Shown: positions 19,214 through 27,742 of the stretch, piece after piece
How the letters are laid out: every line of letters starts with the position of its first letter
How positions within the stretch are numbered: the first letter of the stretch is position 1
Assembly: GCA_016190985.1 (NCBI GenBank)
Contig: JACPPI010000011.1
Span: forward strand, 62,001 to 126,000
Source: Opitutia bacterium
GTDB taxonomy: Bacteria > Verrucomicrobiota > Verrucomicrobiia > Opitutales > Opitutaceae
Direction: 5' to 3'
DNA: 64,000 bases
Notes under the pieces: model-generated
Told to the model about the DNA's origin: nothing
Seen by the model: the letters and a program-made list of their open reading frames with translations, nothing else
Database searches by the model: none
Translations under genes and position numbers: made by a program

Positions 19214-21910
19214 ATGGACCTCTTCCTCGCCCACAACCTCGGTCTGCTCTGGCTGTCGCTCGGCGCGGCCCGGCGGCTGGCGGCCCGGCCGGCGGATCAG
19301 CTCCTGGCGGCCGCGCTGCTGGGCTGGGGCAATCTCGTGGCCACCGGCCTGCTGCTCTCGCTGGCCCGACGGCTCGGTGATCCCTGGTGGCATTTGAGCG
19401 TTTCCCTGCTGCTCGGGGGCTTGACCTGCCTGCTGGTGGCCAGGCTGCCGCATGAGCCGGCCGACCCGGAAGGACCGACCGATCGGCCCCACCTCCTGCT
19501 GCTCATCGCGTTCGGCGCGATCTTGGTGGCCCTGGCGGTCGCCGGCGGCGCGATTGCCTGCGTCTATCAGCCAAACAATCCGGATGCGCTCGCCTGGCAG
19601 GTGCCGCGGGCCCTGTATTATCTGGGGCAGGGCAACCTGGCGCATTTCGACGCGGCGGATCTCCGGCAAACCCACCTGCCCTTCAACCACAGCTTGCTGC
19701 AATTCCCGGCTTTGGTCTACGCCGCGCCGCTGCAATGCCTGAATTTCCTCAACCTGACGGCGTGGGCGCTCGCCGGCGTCGGCGTCTACCGGCTTTGCCG
19801 CCTGGCCTCGCTCGGCGCCAACGCCTCCCTCGTCGCCTGCGGGCTGGTGCTCACCGCGACGCCCGCGGTCGCGCAAGCCGTTTCCCTCACCACCGAACTC
19901 CCGGCCGGCACCGCCCTGGTTTGTGCGCTGGTATTCGGCCTGCGGTGGCGGCGGGACCAGCGCACGCGCCACGCGGTGCTGGCGGGCCTGGCGCTGGGCC
20001 TGGCGGCGGGCAGCAATTTGAACGTGCTGCTCGGCGGCGTGCTGGCCGCCGGGCTTTTTTTCACCCAGGCGCGCCCGGCTGCGCCCACCGGAAGTCGTGG
20101 CTGGGTGGGAGCGGGCTGGTTGATCGGCGGCCTGTTGCTGCCTTTCGCCCTGATCAACTTCTTGGAGAATCCCGGCTGGATCGGCGCCTATTTCTCATTT
20201 GTGGTTGATAAACTGCCCGACCCCGTCGTCCCCGCCTGGCTGGGATTTTGGCCGCTGCCGGCGACCCCGCCGCCGTTGTTCGCGCTGAATGAAGACTGTG
20301 TCGGTTTCGGTTTCACGGGACCCCTGTTCCTGCTGGCGGCCGCCTGGGCCGTGATTCGGCCGCGTCATCCGGCCGGACCGGCGGGCGGGCTGGCATGGCT
20401 CGGGTTTGGCTGGTTTCTCGCCACCGTCCTGCTGATGTGGGGTGGAATGGCCGGGGCCAGGGATTTCCTGCCGGTGCTGCTCGTGTTGAGCCCGGGCCTG
20501 GCCGCGCTCTTCGAGTCGGTCCGCGCCGGCCGCTGGCTCATCCTGGTGGTGGCGCTGGCCGCCGCCTGGTCCTCGACCATCTATTTGCTCCGGAACAATG
20601 ATCGGCCGCTGCTCCCGCTCCTGAACTCCGCCTTCGCGCCTCCGGCGCTGCCTTCGTTGCCCCTGCTGCTGGAACATCACCTGTCTCGCCAGTCCCGCAT
20701 CAACATCGACACGGATGGAACCGACGAGCGCATCCTGCCGTTCATGGTGCAGGGGCGCCACCAGCGTTTCACAGCCTGCCGCGAGACCCAACCTGACGCC
20801 TACAACCTCTTTTCCCGCGCCACCGAGTCACGCAACGCGGCCTACCTTCATCCCGCCCGACTGCCCTCCTACACCCTGATTGCCGTGCCGGCCAAGCCCA
20901 CCGCAGGAGTGGAGTTCCTCGGGACCATCGGCCGCAGGCCCGCCGCGCGCGACTACCTCGGCCTCGGGCCGCTGGCGGGCCGGACCGCCCCGATCACGAC
21001 GAACAGAAGCGTGCTGGTGACCTTCTACCATGAGGACGCGAACGCCGCGCCGGATCGGCCCGCCATGATCCGCTTCCGGGTCGCGGGGCTTAACCCCGAG
21101 GATCACGCCCGGCTGGTCGTGCTGGCGGCGGATCGCGAGGGTGGCCGTGTGCCGGTGGCCTCCTTCGACGCCGACGGGACCGCGACGGCCCAGATCACCG
21201 CGCCTTTTGACCAGCTCGTGTTTCGGGTGCTCGCTGCCGCCACCGGCGCCGAGCTGGGCTCCACCACCATCGCCTATCTGCCTTCCCACGACCAAGACCA
21301 GCCGCCGATCGACCCCAGCCTGCCCACCAGCACCAGTTCGATCTTCGTGACCGATGTCGTCCTGTCCAAGGATCCCAGAGCCCTCGTCGTCGAGGGTCTG
21401 CTCCCGGTCGAGGGGCCGTTCCCCCAATGGGACCTGCCTTATCTCCGCTGGCAAAGGCAGCCCGCTTCCGTGATCACCATTCCGCCGACGCGTGGATTCG
21501 AGCGCCTGCAGCTCGCCTTCAGCGTCCGCCTGAACGTGCGGCGGAAAGCCGCCCTCGATGTGTTGTTCAACGGGCAGCGGGTGAAAAATTACCGCATCGA
21601 CGACCACACCGCCTGGCTGGACCAGACCCTCGAGCTCACACCCCAACCGGGGGCAAACGTCCTGGAATTCCGGGATGCTCCCCTCAACAACGAGCCTGAC
21701 TGGCTGGATTACCTCGAACGATACCCGGATGTGAAAAAACATGTGACCGCAATCCGCGTCCCTCTCGAACAGGGCGCGCGGGAACATTACGAAGTGCATG
21801 GCCGCGCGGAAGGTCGCTCCATCCGAACCATCCTGAAGCCGGAGCCGGCACCCGATGGATATTATTTCATGTATCGCAACATCCGCCTGGAGGGTTTCAA
21901 AAAGCCATGA
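19214..21910 (+). CDS. GT39-like membrane glycosyltransferase, paralogue of the 13569 protein
   Basis: The 898-residue protein has the same plan as the one at 13569-16418: an N-terminal helix pair, then a first loop QPNNPDALAWQVPRALYYLG followed by a multi-helix core. The C-terminal beta-rich part has GVEFLGTIGRR, GPFPQWDLPYLRW and the same closing motif, EPDWLDYLERYPDVKKHV with REHYEVHGRAEGR. In the first loop the NYD of the paralogue is replaced by NPD, keeping the Asp. It is likely a GT-C enzyme at the inner membrane that transfers sugar from a polyprenyl carrier. The stop overlaps the next start in ATGA. Two diverged copies in one cluster suggest two related linkages. Confidence 0.72.
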   Translation: MDLFLAHNLGLLWLSLGAARRLAARPADQLLAAALLGWGNLVATGLLLSLARRLGDPWWHLSVSLLLGGLTCLLVARLPHEPADPEGPTDRPHLLLLIAFGAILVALAVAGGAIACVYQPNNPDALAWQVPRALYYLGQGNLAHFDAADLRQTHLPFNHSLLQFPALVYAAPLQCLNFLNLTAWALAGVGVYRLCRLASLGANASLVACGLVLTATPAVAQAVSLTTELPAGTALVCALVFGLRWRRDQRTRHAVLAGLALGLAAGSNLNVLLGGVLAAGLFFTQARPAAPTGSRGWVGAGWLIGGLLLPFALINFLENPGWIGAYFSFVVDKLPDPVVPAWLGFWPLPATPPPLFALNEDCVGFGFTGPLFLLAAAWAVIRPRHPAGPAGGLAWLGFGWFLATVLLMWGGMAGARDFLPVLLVLSPGLAALFESVRAGRWLILVVALAAAWSSTIYLLRNNDRPLLPLLNSAFAPPALPSLPLLLEHHLSRQSRINIDTDGTDERILPFMVQGRHQRFTACRETQPDAYNLFSRATESRNAAYLHPARLPSYTLIAVPAKPTAGVEFLGTIGRRPAARDYLGLGPLAGRTAPITTNRSVLVTFYHEDANAAPDRPAMIRFRVAGLNPEDHARLVVLAADREGGRVPVASFDADGTATAQITAPFDQLVFRVLAAATGAELGSTTIAYLPSHDQDQPPIDPSLPTSTSSIFVTDVVLSKDPRALVVEGLLPVEGPFPQWDLPYLRWQRQPASVITIPPTRGFERLQLAFSVRLNVRRKAALDVLFNGQRVKNYRIDDHTAWLDQTLELTPQPGANVLEFRDAPLNNEPDWLDYLERYPDVKKHVTAIRVPLEQGAREHYEVHGRAEGRSIRTILKPEPAPDGYYFMYRNIRLEGFKKP

Positions 21911-23574
21911 CGCCCCCGGACAACACGCCCCGCCCCATCCCGCTCCAGACTGGCCGGTGGCCGGCTGTCCTGCTGTCCCTGGCGGTGCTGGTCCTCACGT
22001 GGTTCAGCCTCGGGGCCATTTCCCGCCGCGACCCGTGGTATCGCAACCTGGACATGAATAGCCAGAACACAGCCGATGCGCTGGCCCTCAACTCGGGCCT
22101 GTCGCCCAACCTCATCGACCAACCGGGTGTGCCGATGAAATACCTTCTGGCGCTGGATTTTCGCGCCCGTCATTTCCTCGGGCAATTGCCGGTTTGGAAC
22201 CTGAAAAAATTCGGCGACAGCGCCGACCCGTTGCGGGAAATCCCCGCCCTGATCCGCGCCGGCCGGACCCACAGCCGGATCCTGGTCATGGGGTTCATCC
22301 TCGCCGCCGCCGCGCTGGCCTACAGTGTCTCGCGCCGCCCCGCGGCGGCTTGCCTGACCGTGATCCTGCTCGGTGGCAGCTCCGGCCTGCTTTTCCACGG
22401 CCTGCTGACGCGGCCCGAGCTGCTCTGCGTGGGTTTCGGCAATGTGCTGGCCCTTCTGTGCACGTGGCGCGGCACCCTGCCTGGTCCCTGGCTGCGGAAC
22501 CACCTCTGGCTTTTGCTGGCCGGCTTCTTCGGCGGACTCGCCGCGCTCGCGAAGCTGCCCGGCGTCTGTTACCTCGTCCTGGGTTACGGCTGGTGCTGGC
22601 TGGCCGCGCTGACCGCGGGAAAGAACGCGCCGGTCCCGGCCTCCCCCCGCGCGGAGGAAGACGGCTTCTGGCGCGGCTTGCTGCCGGCCGCCGCCGCTGT
22701 TGGCGTGTTGGGGCTCTTGTTCCGGCTGTCCGCCTTGCAGGACGATGAGCTCGGCGCGGTGGCCGTGGGCCGGCTCCGGTTTGCCGCGGTGGCGATTGGC
22801 GCGCTGCCAGTGCTGGCGCTCTGGCCCGGGCGCCACCCGGTGTGGCGGTTCCTGCTCGCCCGGTCCCGTGAACTGGCGCTGCTGGGCGCCGGGGCCCTCG
22901 CGTCCTTCCCGGTCGGATATTTGCTGCTGCGTTCCATCCAGCCGGAACCCGCCGCACTGGATTACATCGCGCGCACCCTGCACCTGCTGGCCGACCCGGC
23001 GGCAATGGTCAGAATCCACGCCGCCAACCCGGAGGTCGGCAAAGTCTTTCTGATCTTTGTCCGGCAGGACGCCTTTCTTTTCCTCGCCACCCCGGTGCTC
23101 GTCGCGACCCTGCTCTTCGTCCCGCGGGTGCCCTCGCGGCTCAAGGCTTTCCTCGTGCTCTTGCTCGCCGGCGGCGTGGGCCTGACACTGTTGTTGAGCA
23201 AGCGGCATTTCCTCGCCCAATACAGCCTCTTCGCGCAAGCGCCCTTCCTGCTGATCTGGGCGCTCGGCCTGCATCAGCTGGCGGAGTGGACGGAGCAAAC
23301 ATGGGGCCCCTGGCGCCGCCGGCTGGCGCTGGTGGCGGTCATCGGCGTGGTCGCGAGCTTTCTGCTGACCGCCCATCGGCGGACCCATCTGAAATACACG
23401 AACTATCAGGACGACGCCATGCTGCCGCTGAACAACTTCTCGGTGACCTTCTTGTTTGACCACGACGCCCACACGCCCACCTACCTGCGGATCATGCGGG
23501 AACACTACGGCAACCGGGAGCAGTTTGTCCGCGCGCTTGAGGCCTACCTGGCCAACCCGGACAATCGGCATTGA
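21907..23574 (+). CDS. Polytopic membrane protein, GT-C-like (unassigned)
   Basis: The 555-residue protein starts inside the previous stop codon (ATGA). After a first hydrophobic helix at about 18-38 there is a loop with RRDPWYRNLDMNSQNTAD, where acidic residues sit in the usual GT-C position. About ten more hydrophobic segments follow, and the chain ends in a short soluble tail of about 60 residues. The length and helix pattern are those of GT39/GT83-like proteins, but I see no diagnostic family motif. Translational coupling to the GT39-like gene argues for a shared process. A flippase or polymerase role cannot be excluded. Confidence 0.5.
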   Translation: MTPPDNTPRPIPLQTGRWPAVLLSLAVLVLTWFSLGAISRRDPWYRNLDMNSQNTADALALNSGLSPNLIDQPGVPMKYLLALDFRARHFLGQLPVWNLKKFGDSADPLREIPALIRAGRTHSRILVMGFILAAAALAYSVSRRPAAACLTVILLGGSSGLLFHGLLTRPELLCVGFGNVLALLCTWRGTLPGPWLRNHLWLLLAGFFGGLAALAKLPGVCYLVLGYGWCWLAALTAGKNAPVPASPRAEEDGFWRGLLPAAAAVGVLGLLFRLSALQDDELGAVAVGRLRFAAVAIGALPVLALWPGRHPVWRFLLARSRELALLGAGALASFPVGYLLLRSIQPEPAALDYIARTLHLLADPAAMVRIHAANPEVGKVFLIFVRQDAFLFLATPVLVATLLFVPRVPSRLKAFLVLLLAGGVGLTLLLSKRHFLAQYSLFAQAPFLLIWALGLHQLAEWTEQTWGPWRRRLALVAVIGVVASFLLTAHRRTHLKYTNYQDDAMLPLNNFSVTFLFDHDAHTPTYLRIMREHYGNREQFVRALEAYLANPDNRH

Positions 23575-23607
23575 TTGGCGGCATGCATTGATTGTAGTCA
23601 CCCGCCC

Positions 23608-25185
23608 ATGACGCCAGCCTCCCATCGGGCGACACGATTCATCCTGTTCGCCGCCTGTGTGCTGATCCTCGTCTGCTACGGGGCGATGATCAACCGGAAG
23701 GGCATCATCAGCACCGACGAGGGCATGCGGCTGGCCATTGTCAACGGCGGCGCCGGCTATACCCCGGGCGCGCAGTCGCCGGCGCCCACGTGGAGCCAGG
23801 TGCTGCACATGAACCGCCACTGCGCCTACCAGCCGCTCTATCTTTTGCTGCTCAACACCCTGATGCGCGTGACCGGAAGCCATGACCTGGTTCTTTTCCG
23901 TTCCGTCGGCATCGGGTTTCTCGCCCTCTGCCTGCTCGGCTTGCTCACGCTTTCGCGCGCCTGGGAACTCGTCCCGCGCCTGTTCCTGCTCGGGCTGTTT
24001 TCGTTCAACGCCTACCTTTTCATGCATGTGCTGCAGATCCGCGAGTATATCGCCGGGGTCGCCTTCTACATCTGGTCCACGTGGCTGGTGCTTCATCTGG
24101 ATGCGCGCCGGCTGGAGCGACCCTGGCGGGACATTGCCTGGTTCGCCGCCTATGGTGTCCTGCTGACCCTCGGGTTCTACCTGCAAAGCTGGGTGGTCTT
24201 TCCGGCCATCGCGCAAGGGCTTTTCCTGTTGGTCCGGCGAACAGGCGGCCGCCTCCGCTTCTACGCGCATCTGGCCCTCAGTTATCTCATCGTGCTGTCC
24301 GTCACCGTGCCCTATCTGCTCGCCAACCCGCAGAAGGCCGATGTCGGTCGCTGGGGCACCGAGACCTCGCAGCTGTGGTCCCAATTGTCGACCGGCTTTC
24401 ACCTGGTGCTGGCCGGACACTTGCCCGGCCAGCATGGTTTCACCGACCTGTTGTTCTGGCTTTGGCTGGGCGGCATAGCGCTGGGCCCAGGCGCGGCCTT
24501 GGGGCTGGGCAAATCCGGAGCCATTGACGACGACGACCGGCGGTCCGGACGCTTGGTGCTGCTCTGCAGCCTAGCCGCCCTGGCGTTTCAAATCGGCTAT
24601 GCGCTGCGGGTGGAGAACCTCTCCCTTTGGCCGCGCTATTTTGTCATTCATTATTTTTTCCTCACCTGGTTGATCGCTCTCGGGTTCAATTGGCTTTGGA
24701 CACGGCGGCGCGATAGTGCGCAGCCCCGCGCAATGCGGTCATTGTTTGCCGCGGTGGCCTGTTTGCTGCTGGCGGTGGCGGCGGGTTCGGCGGTCTTTCA
24801 AACCCGCAGCTATTGCCGGGACCCCTACCTCGATACCGGCTTCAACAATGTGTCCAATTGGCAGTCATGGACGCGGGATCTGAATCGGGTAATCCGTCCG
24901 GACGACGTGATGCTCACCAACGACTACATCTTCCGCGCGACTCTTACGATCCAGCTGCCCATGGCCAACCGCCAGGTCCTGCTGGGCGAATTGGAATACA
25001 CCGACCTGCGCGAAGCCCGGCGGGTGATCTACCTGGAGGGCGCTGTCTCACTGGCCCAGCGAGGGGCGTTGGAGGCCGCCCTGCTGGGCCAGGGCTTCCC
25101 CCATCTCCAGGAAATCCCGATGTATTCCGTCGACGGCCGGTCGGTGTTGTCTGACTCGCGGATTTTGGTCTTCAGCCGCGATTGA
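23608..25185 (+). CDS. Polytopic membrane protein, GT39-like (unassigned)
   Basis: I prefer the ATG at 23608 (525 residues) over a TTG at 23575, because the latter adds an unlikely polar leader and directly abuts the previous stop. After helix 1 there is ISTDEGMRLAIVNGG, a D-E pair in the first loop as in ArnT-like GT-C enzymes. HCAYQPLYLLLLN then follows, as in dolichyl-phosphate-mannose mannosyltransferase-like proteins, with about eleven further hydrophobic segments. It probably acts on the periplasmic face using a polyprenyl-linked sugar. It is the last gene before a 216-base gap containing two hairpins, so it may close a transcription unit. Confidence 0.6.
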   Translation: MTPASHRATRFILFAACVLILVCYGAMINRKGIISTDEGMRLAIVNGGAGYTPGAQSPAPTWSQVLHMNRHCAYQPLYLLLLNTLMRVTGSHDLVLFRSVGIGFLALCLLGLLTLSRAWELVPRLFLLGLFSFNAYLFMHVLQIREYIAGVAFYIWSTWLVLHLDARRLERPWRDIAWFAAYGVLLTLGFYLQSWVVFPAIAQGLFLLVRRTGGRLRFYAHLALSYLIVLSVTVPYLLANPQKADVGRWGTETSQLWSQLSTGFHLVLAGHLPGQHGFTDLLFWLWLGGIALGPGAALGLGKSGAIDDDDRRSGRLVLLCSLAALAFQIGYALRVENLSLWPRYFVIHYFFLTWLIALGFNWLWTRRRDSAQPRAMRSLFAAVACLLLAVAAGSAVFQTRSYCRDPYLDTGFNNVSNWQSWTRDLNRVIRPDDVMLTNDYIFRATLTIQLPMANRQVLLGELEYTDLREARRVIYLEGAVSLAQRGALEAALLGQGFPHLQEIPMYSVDGRSVLSDSRILVFSRD

Positions 25186-25214
25186 CCGGGCCTGCAGTGA
25201 CCGCTCTGGCCGCA

Positions 25215-25259
25215 TGTTCTCCTCGAAGAACACGCAAAATAACTGGCTGTTTTCAGCCA
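25215..25259 (+). terminator. Two tandem hairpins, candidate terminators
   Basis: In the 216-base gap after the membrane protein gene there are two perfect short stems. TGTTCT pairs with AGAACA (25215-25220 with 25227-25232), and TGGCTG pairs with CAGCCA around TTTT (25244-25249 with 25254-25259). The second is followed by ATTTTGG. The rest of 25186-25401 holds no gene that I can see. Tandem hairpins between long gene runs suggest at least partial termination here. Confidence 0.4.
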
Positions 25260-25401
25260 CATTTTGGCTGCGATGCCCCCACCTGGAACGCTACCTCCCG
25301 GCACCCTATGCCACCGCCCGCCCGGGCTCGGCCTTGCAACATGCGGTATGGCTGATTTTCTCTCGAAACCCTGACCACGCGCCCCGTATGGTTGCTTCGT
25401 G

Positions 25402-26820
25402 ATGCCTACAGCGAGCGCCCTGACCCGCCAGCACCTGGACAAGATCCGCGACTTCTACGAGGCGGCTCCTGCAGATTTGACCTGGTCGGCGCGCAGCTAC
25501 CGGCGGTTGCTGGCTCACTACTACAACCTGCTCATTCCAGGCGAGGCCTCGGTCCTTGAAATCGGCTGTGGCGCGGGCGAGCTGCTCGCCCGGGTGCGGG
25601 CCGCCCGGAAGGTCGGCATCGACCTGTCGCCCCGGCAGATCGAGGCCGCCCGGGCCCGCCTGCCAGCCGCCGAGTTCCATGTGCAGGCCGGCGAGCTGCT
25701 GGAGCTGGAAGAGAAATTTGATTGCATCATCATTTCCGACACCCTGAACCTCGCGGCGGATGTGCAGCTGATGCTCGAACGCCTGCACACCGTATCGCAC
25801 GGGAATACGCGCCTTGTCTTCAATTGCTTCTCCTCCGTCTGGCGCCCGGTTCTGGCCGTTGCCGGGTGGCTGGGATTGCGCTCCTCCCAACCGCAAAGCA
25901 GCTGGATCAGCACGGCGGACGTGCGCAACCTGCTCCAACTGTCCGATTGGCAGCCGGTGTTCAGCCAACTCCGCCTCCTCTTGCCTGTCCGGTGCCTCGG
26001 ATTGGACGTGATCCTGAACCGGTTCCTGGCGCCGCTGGTGGGCTGGTTTTGTCTGACGGTATTCTGCGTCGCCCGGCCGGCCCGGCCGCGGCCGGCGGTG
26101 GCCCGCACCGTCTCCGTCATCATCCCGGCGCGCAATGAGGCGGGCAACATCGAGGCTGCCGTCACCCGCACGCCCGCCATGGGCGCGGGCACCGAACTGA
26201 TCTTTGTCGAGGGCCACTCGCGAGACGACACCTGGGCCCAGATCCAGCGCGTGCAGCGCGAGTTCCCGGCACGGGACATCAGGATCATGCAGCAGACCGG
26301 CCGGGGCAAGGGCGACGCCGTGCGCCTGGGCTTCGCTGCGGCCACCGGCGACATCCTCATGATCCTCGATGCCGACCTTACGATGCCGCCGGAAGAGCTG
26401 CCCAAGTTCTACGACGTGCTCGCGAGCGGCCGCGCCGAGTTCGCCAACGGCGTGCGCCTCGTCTACCCGATGGACGAGGAGGCCATGCAGTTCCTGAACC
26501 TCTGCGCGAACAAGGCCTTCGGCATCATCTTCACCTGGCTGCTCGGCCAACCGGTCAAGGACACCCTTTGCGGCACCAAGGCCCTCAGCCGCGCCCACTA
26601 CGGGCGCATCGCCGCCAACCGCGCCTACTTCGGGGACTTCGACCCCTTCGGCGATTTCGACCTGCTCTTCGGCGCCGCCAAGCTCAACCTCAAGATCGCC
26701 GACGTGCCCATCCGCTACAAGGAGCGCACCTACGGCACGACCAACATCCAGCGCTGGAGCCACGGCTGGCTGCTGCTGCGCATGGTGCTCTTCGCCGCGC
26801 GCAAGCTGAAGTTCGTCTGA
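25402..26820 (+). CDS. Methyltransferase-GT2 fusion protein
   Basis: The ATG at 25402 directly follows an in-frame GTG and gives 472 residues. Residues 1 to about 200 are a class I SAM methyltransferase: VLEIGCGAGELLARV near 52, GIDLS, and IIISDTLNLAAD. From about residue 236 comes a GT2 domain of the DPM1 type: VSVIIPARNEAGNI, VEGHSRDDT, GRGKGDAVR, and the metal site LDADLTMPPEELP. CGTKALSR and FGDFDLLFGAAK follow. Bacterial proteins with this order occur next to polyprenyl-linked glycan genes. No clear membrane helix is seen except a short hydrophobic patch at about 200-215. The donor sugar is unknown. The FkbM methyltransferase gene begins 16 bases later. Confidence 0.82.
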   Translation: MPTASALTRQHLDKIRDFYEAAPADLTWSARSYRRLLAHYYNLLIPGEASVLEIGCGAGELLARVRAARKVGIDLSPRQIEAARARLPAAEFHVQAGELLELEEKFDCIIISDTLNLAADVQLMLERLHTVSHGNTRLVFNCFSSVWRPVLAVAGWLGLRSSQPQSSWISTADVRNLLQLSDWQPVFSQLRLLLPVRCLGLDVILNRFLAPLVGWFCLTVFCVARPARPRPAVARTVSVIIPARNEAGNIEAAVTRTPAMGAGTELIFVEGHSRDDTWAQIQRVQREFPARDIRIMQQTGRGKGDAVRLGFAAATGDILMILDADLTMPPEELPKFYDVLASGRAEFANGVRLVYPMDEEAMQFLNLCANKAFGIIFTWLLGQPVKDTLCGTKALSRAHYGRIAANRAYFGDFDPFGDFDLLFGAAKLNLKIADVPIRYKERTYGTTNIQRWSHGWLLLRMVLFAARKLKFV

Positions 26821-26836
26821 GCCGCCGGCTCAACCG

Positions 26837-27706
26837 ATGCCCGCCTTTTCCGTCAGTCAGAAGATCTTCATCGCCCGCCAGCTCAACCGACTCCTCCGGT
26901 TCGCCCGGGGCCTCTTCGGCCTGGGCATGCAGGTGCGCTGCCGGCGCGATGGCCTCAACTGGGAGCTGGATCTCAACGAGGGCATCGACCTCTCCATCTA
27001 TTTGCTCGGCGCCTACGAGCCCCACACGATCAAGGCCTACGCGCCCTTGATCCGCCCGGGCGCCGTGGTTTTCGACATCGGCGCCAACATCGGCGCCCAC
27101 ACGCTGCACTTTGCTCGCCTCGCCGGTCCCACCGGGCGGGTCTTCGCGTTTGAACCCACGGAGTTCGCCTGCGCCAAGCTTCGCGCCAACCTCGCGCTCA
27201 ACCCGGCTTTGGCGGAGCGGGTTTCGCTCCAGCAGTTTTTCCTGGTGGCCCACCGCGCCGTCACCACGCCACCCACGGTCGCCGCCAGCTGGCCGGTGGC
27301 CGACAGCGGCGAGACCAATGCCTGGCACGGCCGGGCGGAGGACAGCAGCCGGGCCGCCGCCGTCACCGCCGACGATTTCTGCGCGCGGGCCGGCGTGACG
27401 CGCATCGACTTCGTCAAGCTCGACGTGGACGGCCACGAGTGGTCCGTCCTGCAGGGCTTCAGCGAAACCCTGGCCCGCTTCCGTCCGGTGATCGTCGTGG
27501 AGATCGCCCCCTTCATCTACGCCGGGGTCAAGGCTCGCGAGTTCGACGACTTCATCCGCTTCCTCGACGGCCTGGGTTATTGTTTCACCAACGTCAACAC
27601 CGGCCGGACCATTTCCCCGTGTGCGGATGAACTGCGCCGGACCATTACGCCGGGCGGCGGCATCAATGCCCTGCTGCTGCCACCCCGAACCGGGCCCCTT
27701 GGTTGA
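26837..27706 (+). CDS. FkbM-family methyltransferase
   Basis: The protein is 289 residues. The SAM-binding core is VFDIGANIGAHTLHFA at about 77-92, then FAFEPTEFACAKLRANL. The FkbM signature IDFVKLDVDGHEWSVLQGF is followed by VVEIAPF. FkbM-type enzymes O-methylate sugars and polyketides, and they are frequent in O-antigen and exopolysaccharide clusters. Between the two signatures is a loop of about 60 residues that is longer than in short family members. The gene follows the methyltransferase-GT2 fusion and precedes a GT2 gene, so it probably methylates a sugar hydroxyl of the same glycan. Confidence 0.85.
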   Translation: MPAFSVSQKIFIARQLNRLLRFARGLFGLGMQVRCRRDGLNWELDLNEGIDLSIYLLGAYEPHTIKAYAPLIRPGAVVFDIGANIGAHTLHFARLAGPTGRVFAFEPTEFACAKLRANLALNPALAERVSLQQFFLVAHRAVTTPPTVAASWPVADSGETNAWHGRAEDSSRAAAVTADDFCARAGVTRIDFVKLDVDGHEWSVLQGFSETLARFRPVIVVEIAPFIYAGVKAREFDDFIRFLDGLGYCFTNVNTGRTISPCADELRRTITPGGGINALLLPPRTGPLG

Positions 27707-27742
27707 CTAATCGCGGCGTTTCGTGGCACCGTCCGCGCTTTC

